Assembly: GCA_030141605.1 (NCBI GenBank)
Contig: JAQGDQ010000067.1
Span: forward strand, 620,001-684,000
DNA from: Tubiluchus corallicola
Lineage: Eukaryota; Priapulida; Priapulimorpha; Priapulimorphida; Tubiluchidae
DNA length: 64,000 bases
Direction: 5' to 3'
In this document: in pieces, positions 27,901 to 36,000 of the stretch
Position numbering within the stretch: the stretch's first letter is position 1
Layout: every line of letters begins with the position of its first letter
Made by a program: the position numbers and the translations under genes
Notes under the pieces: model-generated
The model's database searches: none
What the model was told of the DNA's origin: nothing
Seen by the model: only the letters and a program-made list of their open reading frames with translations

Positions 27901-28871
27901 CACCATTTTCACCTGTTTTGCCTATGAAGGATGAACATGGAGGAGGGTAGGTGGACTCTATAAATAAATTAAAGGACAGCCCACCAATAATCACTAATGC
28001 ATGAATGTTCCACGCAGTGTCTTGATTATGCAGAAAAAAATGGAAATGCAACAAAATTATGTTACAGGCGCTTATAGAAGTTCTGTATGGATCTCACACA
28101 TTCAAAATGATGTCCAAATAGCAAAAATAAACCACACAAGGTTTCATCAGTACATTCCAAAGAAAAAACACTTTTTAATCATCTTTTTCAGACAGTCTAA
28201 ATAAAAAACTACCTCCTAACGAAATAATACATAACAGTGCTGAATCATTTGTATGACTAATATGAAGACGTTGAAACAGTTCAGATAATAGCAAAAATCA
28301 GTCGGAAATATAATAATAATATGCACAATTTATTAATACAATACATATTTGTATTTACATATACAATATGTATATATACAGTAACAATATGCCTGGAGAA
28401 TTAACAAAAATTAGAGCTGCTAGTTTTCATAAATTATTTGTAAAACAATTCTGTTGTTCTAGGTCATTGTTAAATCTAATGAAAGATGCAGGCAGTGAAG
28501 TTTTCTCCAAATCACCGTTCATATCTGAAAAATCCAGTAGGAATGCCTCGTTATTAGGCCCGTCATCACGCAGCAGTTATACACCAATCATGCCAGATAA
28601 TTTACAATCTCAACTTGCCGAATCCAAATCTCCAACACTTTTTCACAGTGAAAGTGCTTTAGCATTAAGAACACTAGAGCAAAGATCAGCTAGTGAAGCA
28701 ACTCCATTGGCAATGGTTAGTATGACAACAGAACACACAGTGACAAGAAGTACTACCCCAAATGGTACCAATGAAAACTTTGTAGTGAAGAGAAATGAAA
28801 CAAAGAAAAGTGCAAAAGAAATGAAATTGAAGGGAGATAAGAATAGAAGTATCACTTGTATAATATTATAG
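6174..28871 (+). CDS. Atypical soluble guanylate cyclase, Gyc-88E/beta-2-like, 12 exons, 811 aa
   Basis: It makes cGMP from GTP in response to a gas bound at heme. Exons: 6174-6959, 8751-8841, 11264-11344, 13416-13527, 15310-15439, 16252-16398, 16589-16735, 17519-17675, 18991-19100, 24883-24978, 27777-27946, 28463-28871; all phases agree (2436 nt). Residues 1-165 are the HNOB heme domain (His104 proximal ligand; Y133-x-S135-x-R137 propionate motif), about 200-400 HNOBA/PAS-like, 401-445 coiled-coil linker, 450-630 class III cyclase. Metal aspartates are D460 and D504, guanine selectors E500 and C570, transition-state residues N577 and R581, all on one chain, so a homodimer is possible. The N-terminus ([15 protein letters not shown]) matches Drosophila Gyc-88E better than beta-1. 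The chain ends CIIL, a CaaX prenylation box like that of mammalian beta-2. An in-frame TAA at 6138-6140 fixes the start. Polyadenylation signal at 28915-28920. Confidence 0.93.
8751..8841 (+). CDS. Cyclase exon 2
   Basis: The acceptor TTTATAG ends at 8750 and the donor GTAAGT begins at 8842. It encodes residues 263-292, starting [13 protein letters not shown] (compare the family NRTNNIFELVT), then an acidic stretch [11 protein letters not shown]. It ends in phase 1. Confidence 0.85.
9559..9725. repeat. Two-copy tandem repeat (about 83-bp unit)
   Basis: AGCCAGAAAGACCATTAGG recurs with an offset of about 83 bp, and both copies end in a matching TATGTGGTCACAGA segment. It lies in cyclase intron 2. 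Confidence 0.75.
11264..11344 (+). CDS. Cyclase exon 3
   Basis: The acceptor TTTTCAG ends at 11263 and the donor GTAGGT begins at 11345. It encodes residues 293-319 ([17 protein letters not shown] and onward), a basic linker in a region of HNOBA that varies in length among homologues. Phase fits both neighbours, but similarity support is weak. Confidence 0.7.
11973..12394. repeat. 38-bp minisatellite, about 11 copies
   Basis: The unit contains GAGTGACAGATGAATGACGA and GAACTGGCAAGCCAGT. The central copies are near-identical and the outer ones shortened or diverged. All three minus-strand frames stay open, giving spurious peptides. It lies in cyclase intron 3. Confidence 0.9.
13416..13527 (+). 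CDS. Cyclase exon 4
   Basis: The acceptor TTTTAG ends at 13415 and the donor GTAAGA begins at 13528. It encodes residues 321-356, including [13 protein letters not shown] and IIFLGTP, which match the conserved KGQM.YMENW..I.FLGTP of soluble cyclases. Confidence 0.92.
13954..15101. mobile_element. Foldback-type element with minisatellite arms (1.15 kb)
   Basis: The ends are inverted: GTTAAAGTTCATTATA at 13954-13969 against TATAATGAATCTTAAC at 15086-15101. Inside each end are clustered CATTATGTAAC-like repeats (14000-14090 and 14960-15080), then a conserved inverted block (about 14110-14230 and 14820-14945) and a centre rich in GGTCTGTCTG. No transposase frame is present. It sits in cyclase intron 4. 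Confidence 0.75.
15310..15439 (+). CDS. Cyclase exon 5
   Basis: The acceptor TTGCAG ends at 15309. It encodes residues 358-400: [20 protein letters not shown], then [20 protein letters not shown], near-identical to the HNOBA end in Gyc-88E. It ends in phase 0 before GTTCTA, a weak GT donor. Confidence 0.92.
16252..16398 (+). CDS. Cyclase exon 6: coiled-coil signalling helix
   Basis: It encodes residues 401-449 ([20 protein letters not shown], then [19 protein letters not shown]). This is the dimerising helix that couples the heme module to catalysis. The acceptor TTTACAG ends at 16251 and the donor GTAGGC begins at 16399. Confidence 0.95.
16589..16735 (+). CDS. Cyclase exon 7: catalytic domain start
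   Basis: It encodes residues 450-498 with [14 protein letters not shown] (metal Asp460) and [14 protein letters not shown]. An in-frame alternative acceptor exists 75 nt upstream (16511-16513). Confidence 0.94.
17519..17675 (+). CDS. Cyclase exon 8: VETIGDAYM motif
   Basis: It encodes residues 499-550. [13 protein letters not shown] holds guanine-selecting Glu500 and metal Asp504. The acceptor TTTCAG ends at 17518 and the donor GTAAAA begins at 17676 in phase 1, inside the GIHSG glycine codon. Confidence 0.95.
18320..18436. mobile_element. Short MITE, TIR GGGGCCGGTTTCACAAAG
   Basis: The inverted ends GGGGCCGGTTTCACAAAG and CTTTGTGAAACTGGGTCC flank about 80 bp. The termini resemble a class of short MITEs common in invertebrate genomes. 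It lies in cyclase intron 8. Confidence 0.75.
18476..18614. repeat. Pentanucleotide array (AATGT)n / (AGTGT)n
   Basis: Tandem 5-bp units change from AATGT to AGTGT and back to AATGT. AGTGT is the reverse complement of the ACACT unit at the window start. It lies in cyclase intron 8, 40 bp after the MITE. Confidence 0.92.
18991..19100 (+). CDS. Cyclase exon 9: [17 protein letters not shown] motif
   Basis: It encodes residues 551-587 with [13 protein letters not shown], Cys570 (guanine), Asn577 and Arg581 (transition state). The acceptor TTTTCAG ends at 18990 and the donor GTACCG begins at 19101. Confidence 0.95.
20660..21809 (+). mobile_element. GGTAC foldback element, copy 1
   Basis: The left arm (20660-20840) is repeats of about 15-18 bp around TTTGGTACTAGGAAA. 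The right arm (21610-21809) is the inverted form around CCTAGTACCAAACTTTCC. The core is rich in GTT, GCT and ATC triplets plus unique blocks (GTTAACATTGTTAGCAATGA; GATAATCACGGATAAAATTT) that recur inverted in copy 2 at 62194-63950. No transposase is seen. It sits in cyclase intron 9. Confidence 0.8.
22106..22960. mobile_element. Probable non-autonomous element with imperfect inverted ends
   Basis: ATGGAAAGTAGG with flanking AAAAAT and GCACA at 22113-22141 is inverted at about 22923-22951. A 146-codon minus-strand frame fills the middle, but it has no recognised domain and looks like translated repeat. The telomere-like MITE begins a few bases to the right. Confidence 0.4.
22963..23103. mobile_element. 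MITE enclosing telomere-like CCCTAA repeats, copy 1
   Basis: The left end AGTTTATAATTCCCCACACA and the right end GGAGGAATTTGTAAATCT are imperfect inverted repeats. The interior is degenerate CCCTAA repeats (CCTAACCCTAACCC). The same architecture recurs in opposite orientation at 33885-34007. Confidence 0.7.
24883..24978 (+). CDS. Cyclase exon 10, probable GC donor
   Basis: It encodes residues 588-619 ([10 protein letters not shown] through TTVEVK). The acceptor TTTGCAG ends at 24882. Ending at 24978 before GCAAGT restores the family VKGKG motif with the next exon. A GT site at 24973 would remove V-K. The preceding intron is 5.8 kb. Confidence 0.85.
25960..26420. repeat. Dispersed repeat, copy A
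   Basis: From TAAAGCACAAGAAAACC (about 26016), through GGGACATAATTTAACATTGCC and GGGAGATTTAAAAT, to CCCCTTTTCTTGTCCTTT, it aligns along its length with 56730-57435 in the same orientation. It lies in cyclase intron 10. The class is unknown. Confidence 0.7.
27777..27946 (+). CDS. Cyclase exon 11: cyclase end and charged linker
   Basis: It encodes residues 620-675: [14 protein letters not shown] closes the catalytic domain, followed by a charged helix. The donor GTAGGT at 27947 overlaps an in-frame TAG (27948-27950), so an unspliced transcript ends one codon past the exon. Confidence 0.9.
28463..28871 (+). CDS. Cyclase exon 12: Ser/Thr-rich tail with CaaX box
   Basis: It encodes residues 676-811, a disordered Ser-, Thr- and Lys-rich tail with a polybasic stretch ([10 protein letters not shown]) directly before the terminal CIIL. 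The acceptor GTTCTAG ends at 28462; phase 2 joins it to exon 11. Confidence 0.87.
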
Positions 28872-29779
28872 TACATAATTTTGCGTATTTTCGATATTTA
28901 ATTATAGTTTGCTGAATAAATTGTTCTGACAATCTACATTATGTATGTAAGCTGCACACAACATATGGGCAGGTAAATTGATGACAATATTTGTACATTA
29001 GTACTCTTATGAAATAGTTTTGCATTTATATTATTTTTGTGACTGCATGGTCTTACAATATTTATTATTTACAGTATTCATCTAAGATTATTACGTTATA
29101 TTACATAGTAAACAAATTAAACTTAATTACTCCCTTGTATCTGTTTAACGCTTGTAAATAATAAATCAGTGATATCATACACCATGAGTACTTGATATTT
29201 ATATTGTTCTGTACCATAGATAATATTATACAGCAGTTATTATTCTGTTGAATCTTAAATATTTACTTATAGAGGAGAATTTTTGTAAACGTAAACACAT
29301 ATCAAGTTTTCAAACACGTGTGAAGATGAAAAACATCAATCTTGTGTAATTAGAAAAATATGAGACTTATTTTTTAATTCAGTTGGTTTGTATTAGATGT
29401 ATTATTCCGTTTTTCTAAAAGTATAATAATGAGTACAACTGACACAGATGATATTTCATGCGTTGACATGTTTGTAAATAATATTTTGTTAAAAATGAAG
29501 TTTTGTGAATAGTGATTTTGTATATTACAATTTTTGGTAATTTGGTATACCAAATTACAACCAATTTACATAGAAATTTACATAAAAATCATAAGAAAAA
29601 GAATAAAAACAGAAAATATAATGACTACACAGAGTCTGTTCAATTCTCGACATAAAATGTATTTCATAAAAAAGTTTAACAATTTATATCACAACCACCA
29701 GCACAGAAAAGAATAAAACACAAACTGATCACAGTAATAAGAAATGAGAATACTGTTGCTATCATAAAAAACATTTTAA
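28872..29779. other. Convergent intergenic gap
   Basis: About 0.9 kb separates the 3' ends of the cyclase (+) and the C16orf89-like gene (-). It holds the cyclase polyadenylation signal AATAAA (28915-28920) and otherwise AT-rich sequence with no gene seen. Confidence 0.7.
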
Positions 29780-30039
29780 TCAAATAGATAACAAAGGTTT
29801 GTACCTATACAAGAACCACCGTCTTCCTCCCAATATTCGGCAAAAAACGACAAGAATAACAAAACACGTGATAATAATCAAAAATGCTGGCATCTCCATC
29901 AAAGAATGTGTTGAGTTGTCTGTCATTTTATTAAACTGATGTCGATCAAGCGATCTGTCATCATTAAAAAAAGATTGGCTGCCATCTCCATCTATTTGAT
30001 GATGGAAGTAACCACGGTTGTCATCATGGAGCTGCATCC
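29780..30039 (-). CDS. C16orf89-like exon 10: membrane anchor
   Basis: It encodes residues 450-535: an acidic His-rich start, one hydrophobic helix (AFLIIITCFVILVVFC) and a basic tail with GGRRWFLYRYK before the stop. The acceptor AGTTGCAG and phase 1 fit exon 9. Confidence 0.82.
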
Positions 30040-33000
30040 CTGCAACTGTTAAATAAACAAAATTACAATGTTTTTGTAATTCTTGTAAAGTATGTTTGCT
30101 TATGTGTCACAGTGCTGTGCTTGGGAGTGTTTCTGCTGGTTATCTAGAATGTGTCACATTGTATTTTTATTCATTTTGCTTGTTGATTTATGTTATTTGC
30201 TTTACTGTATTCAGTCAGCTTTAGCTCGATTGCTATATCGAAAAGCACAAAGGTCACAATGACAACAAATTTGTGATTGTTTGAATATTAAATCAGAAGT
30301 GAAACTATTAAGTCTATCTAACTATTATAAATTCAATGTAAAGATTATTATTAATGATGTTACAAACTCATAATTAAATAAATTTTGATACCAAATTCGA
30401 ATGACCCTGGATTTGAACGAGGGACCTTCTGCTAACATTGCAAATGCCTTAGACCAAGAGGTCACAGCATTCTCCAGTGGTCAAAGTTGACAAAACTTCA
30501 TCCCCCAAAAGCTGGCGAACCAAATTCAGCATTTCCAATGTTAGATCACTCACACTAAATTAATTCTATCTAATTAAATTAGTTTTTATTTCAGTTAACT
30601 TCAAATATGAAATTTCTGCAATAGTTTAAAGTTTGATATCAAATTTCAATTAATTGCGGGTTTGTAACATCACAATTAGCAGCAACTTTTGCTCATAATC
30701 AGAAAGGACCATTTTTAAACTGCAAAGCTTAAATAAGATGAAATGGTAGCGTGATCTGGGCACATATCAAACTTTATAAATGATATTTTTATGCAAAAAT
30801 GTGAAATGCATTCTGAGTCCATCAGTTTTCTGATGGAACTAATAGCCACAAATGCGTGGTAAGCAATACACACATTTCTAGCTTGAGAGCCAACTGCATA
30901 TTAAAATAAATAAAAGCAGAACACATCATACCTTGTGCACCATGGTGACTTTTTGCTCCACGAAAATGTTCAACGTTTGCCTCAGCAGGCTGATGACGTA
31001 CATTGTCATTATGATGTAATGGAGAATCCTGTTTTAGGTCAGGTATGTCAAGAACATGTTTATGATGTTCTACATCATAGTCAATAACATGAGCGGGAAG
31101 CTTAGGTGATGAAAAAGCTGAAGTTAGAGAAAACAACAAAATAACAAAAAAATTGTACTAAGCAGGTGACTGAAATAGTGTGAGTTATGAGCAATTTGTT
31201 TATTCCTTAACTGAAATGGACTGAAATGGTATGTATCATCTATAACTTGCTAAAAGAGCAACAAATTCGTGAACAAAGGCGTCCAACAAAAAACAATGTT
31301 GCAACTTGAACAAAATTATAAAATCATACAGAAACAAGTTATCATTGAATATACAAGTTTGAGCTAAGTAAATTGACAGAATTGAAGTCTTGTCTCTACC
31401 ACATATACCTACTGATAACATAATTATGAAGAAAAGCATGCTAATCATTGCCAGTATGATTAGTGGCACTATGTTTTAAAACTGCTTAAAACCAGTCATG
31501 TGATTTATGTGACTTTAAATGCTCAGGGACAGAAGAAAGCACAAAGGTAAGTAAGCCGAAAATATTTGAAAACAAGTGCTAAACGTGACAACCAATAAAA
31601 CAACAGCATAACCACATAAGCATAGTGCAATAGTTAAATTTGTGCCACTATAAAAATAGCCAAAGCTCTTTAAACTGAACATATACAATAACAGACCAAT
31701 AAATTTTTATATATTTTTACTTTGACTCTCTCTAAAAAAACACATAAGACAAAATCCACGAAAGCAGAAAATAATCCAAACAATGTCATTACTTCACGTT
31801 CGTACCTCGATATTTTATTTCCTTTGAAATGGCAGCTTCAAAATTTTTGTACTCATCTCTTGAGTCAGATTTCAGCATATGTCGAAGATAAATGCTCAGT
31901 GCTGCACCAGCCATAGCAGTCTTGTGCGTCAAACATCCATCTAGAAAATCATTCAATATTATTAACTCAAGAAATATAAACTATAATTACTTTAGAAGTA
32001 ATAAGTATAAATAAGTAACAATTAAAGATGACTTCTCTTTGAAGCACTGAAAGAGTTGTTTACTTACTGGCTGTACTATGCATCACTACATGCACATCAT
32101 ATGATGGAATATATATCAAACAACACTATCTCCTAACTATTATTAATTTTACGTATGCACATAGTTATTTCCCATATTATGTTGTTCCAGCACTTGAACC
32201 ATTACATTCCCAGATCAGTAGGATTTTGTCTCTAGTTTGTATTTTTGTCTTCTAAATGTTTTGATTAAATCTGTCTTGTTTTTGTTTTAGTACTTATGTG
32301 CTATGTCCTATGGTTCCATAAATATACATACCTATGCATGTTTAATGTAGACAAATGTTTTAAGTGCAATAAAAAAAGATCATGTAAGAAAGATTAATAA
32401 AAGGAACACAGTCATACTTGTAACTTCCTAAAAAGTTCTTATCACTAGTTCGTGTAACTTGAAAATTACAAATGCAGCTTGTTAACACATTATAAACACT
32501 TATGTCTAGGGCAGTCCTAGTGATGCTGCTAAAAAGAGAAGCTTGTTATAACATGAACTGCCCCAAGATAAAATATACAGCCCAACTAAAAAGCCAAATC
32601 TTGAAGTTTTTTGCACAGTCACTTTTAGACGGCATGGTTAGGACTTTTCCTCATCATAATGCTTCCCTGAACCCAATAATTTTCATTTTTACCTAGTTTT
32701 TGCATTTTAGTATTTTTCATACAGTTTGGCATTTTGTGTCAAGATTCAGCATGGCTGTGACAGAACAAGAACTTAGCTCATTATTAAGTATAGTCCTCTA
32801 AAAGATGAGACACTCAACCCAGCACAGATTCAGATTATGCAGTTATGCATGCTCTCTCAGAATGATAAACAAGGTGTAACAAAGAAGATGTTAAATTGTC
32901 TCATCAGTCTTTCATTTACTAACAAAAGGTTGGCATTGATTAACTTCAGTCATTATGGCCATTCAGCTAATCCCATAGACATCACACTGTGCAGAAATTA

Positions 33001-36000
33001 GATAATCAGATTTAAGCTTTATTAGATTGCATACCTAGTAGGAGTATTAAAAACAGGGTATAAAGAAATTATAGTAATGTGTCACAGACCACAGGTTGAA
33101 TTCATTGACCAGTGGTCAACAGTAGATGACTTTCCACCCTTCCACCACACATATATAGTCTACAGGTTCCAGCAAAATCAAAGGAAAAAGTTTAAAGCAC
33201 TGGCCTCAAAGAACTGCAGTGCTGTATAGCGTGTATGTCTCTTATTTAATCTCAAAGCCACCAATGTCAACAAAAAATCTTATTCGATTGATTTTTCACT
33301 ACATCTCACTAATTTTGTTTAAAAAAAAATCATCCACTATTGTTGCGTATTTGTCCATTGACAGTCCATAAAATACCTTTGTGATTTTTTTACACTTAAT
33401 ATTTAAAATAAACACTCTAAAAACAAAACACATTTTGTACCTCGTACTTCATAATCGACTAGCAGTCGTCTCTGTATGACACCCAGGTCAGAATCTACAT
33501 CAATGAATTTCAAACTTCTCCCATGGGCTCTTCCCTTTAACGGGCGAGGATGAAGAGGTGGATCAGCTCCAAAACAGCCATTTGGTCTTTGCCAACTAAG
33601 AATGAGAGCTAAATGCGATGGTGCAAGAAATTCTCTGAATCCAAGGGACGGACATACAAATTCTACCATAATAAATGCATAAAAATCAAGAAAAAGCACA
33701 TCATAGCAAACACAAACAATGTAGCACAAAGTTTTTAGTGAAAATGGCTTTGAATCGAAGTTGTCACCTTTTGTCCTTGTCACCAATTATACACAAAGCC
33801 ATTTGCTCTCATTCTGAACAGCCTTAACTTTGTTTGCTTAGCACTGACTTGGTCTTGAATTTGACGGAAGAAACATTGGTTCAAGTTTACAATCCCCACA
33901 TATAAGAAATTAGTTCATGAAGCAGATTAGGATTAGAGTTACGGTTAGGGCAGGGTTAGGATTTGAGTTAGGGTTAGGGTATCTAAATTGTGTGGGGAAT
34001 TGTAAACTCCTTCCGAAACATCTTACACAAGAACAAAATTTTAAATACAATTTAGTGCATTGCAAGCAGGAATCAAGATTTCGTTATATGTGTATTTTTG
34101 TATTGTATTGTAAAAATTGTATTTTTCAAACTAGTATACAAATTTTTGGTTTCTAGTGCTTTACTTTGAGTGGCGCTGGCCATGTTTGGGGTAATTTGAG
34201 TAAAAAAATTAATACATATTGATAATTTACCATATTCCAAGTTTTAGAAACTTTATTAATCGAACTATAGCACAAACAAAAACATTGGAATTCATAATTT
34301 AAACAACTATTGGTAGAATTGGCCATTTATGATTTCTGATATCAAATTTTATGGGTTTGTGAAGTTGCAGGGATCTTCTAATATGAATGCCTGATTGTCA
34401 CAGTATAAAACCATTTTTGAATGTCATTGGCTCCTCAAGCCCATTAAAGCTTTTTAAATAATAGGTTTTTCAAGAATGCACAATAATTAACAACTGCGTT
34501 CTGTGTGTGTCTGTGTATATTTGCTGCTAGATGACTTAGCCATATACAACATGTACATGTATGTGAATAGAGAACGTAAAAGAACTGCGAAAAGTTTTTG
34601 AAAAAGGAAAATATCAAAAATGAGTCATTTTCACCAAAGATCATTTGGTTCAAGATCAGCATCTTGTGCATCTTGACCTCAAGATTGCACAGTGTGCAAT
34701 TTAGCCAAGACAATTCAAATTCAACAAGTTTTGTCCAAGTATGCTAAAAAACTTAATGTTAATTAGTTTTTGTGAGATAACAGTTTTATACAATAGTTGG
34801 ACTGGAGATAAGCCACTGCTCTATGGATATATATTTAGGTATTGCATTTAAATGAAAAAAAAAACTTAAGAAACTGAAGATGATGTTGATCATAAAGATG
34901 GAGGAAGATGGCACATTCTGAATTGTATGTGGACATTTTTTTATTATTGACTAAACAATGCGCTTATAAATTTGTAAGCATTAAGAAACATACGTTCTTC
35001 CAGGAATAAATGCTCCAGACCTGGATGCATTCCTCTATGAAGCATTTCCTTCATTTGGTGATAATTGCTGGAACAAAACTCCCATCTCATCTCATCCAGT
35101 GATTTACCATTTTTGCTCAAAAATGCATTGAATTTTTTAGCACATCCCATCTGCAAAATAGAATAAATCACAAAAAAACACACGATACAAATGTTTGCAC
35201 ACGTACAATGCATACATTAAATGTTCTTAATGAAAGCAGCAAATTCTTTATTGAGCTTTACTGCAGCTCTTTCTTGACTGTGAACCATGGGGAGGTAATA
35301 CAAGTCTTTCATTATCCACTCTCCCAGTGAAGCAGCCTGAATGTGCATCTTACTTTGTGAATAACTCCATTATGAATTCACTCCATTTATATGCAGAAAA
35401 TATTTATGATTCATAGCATGCATGCAAGGGCGGGGTGGAATAAATTCCAGGTCCCCCACACATTTTTAATGAAAAAGGTGGTGTGAACAGCGAAAATTTT
35501 CCAAACTGTAAATTTTGTAACAGAACTACGATGTAATCATTTATGGAATGCAGTAATTAAATAATTACCATACCTATACAAAATACATATAAAAACACAA
35601 AAACAAAGGTATACAGACCATTTATGTAAAAGAATGGAAAAATGTTTCGGCTAAAATACATAGATAACATACTAGATTATTTAATTTATTATTAGTCTCC
35701 AAAGAAATTTAACTGTAAATAATGTGATAAAATATGCTAGCCATGAAATTAAAGCCATTGCACTGACATTTATGACAACCACTGGAGGCAAAAATCTTTA
35801 AGCTACTGTGCCATGTTATATCACAAATTCTTAAAGACAAAGTTATACAATGATAAGTTTATGTTATCAGGAAATTTTCTGCAAGTTAGTTAAAAATGAT
35901 AATTTGCTGGAGTAATTAATGGAGCTCATTTCAAAAGCTATGTAGAACATAAAGAATTTTACATACCACTTCTCCTATAAGTGTATATAAAATCTGCTGC

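Noticed and set aside
33917-34156. Chromosome-end or fusion telomere
   Set aside because: The TTAGGG tract is short, degenerate and bounded by inverted repeats within a gene intron, so it is a small mobile element.
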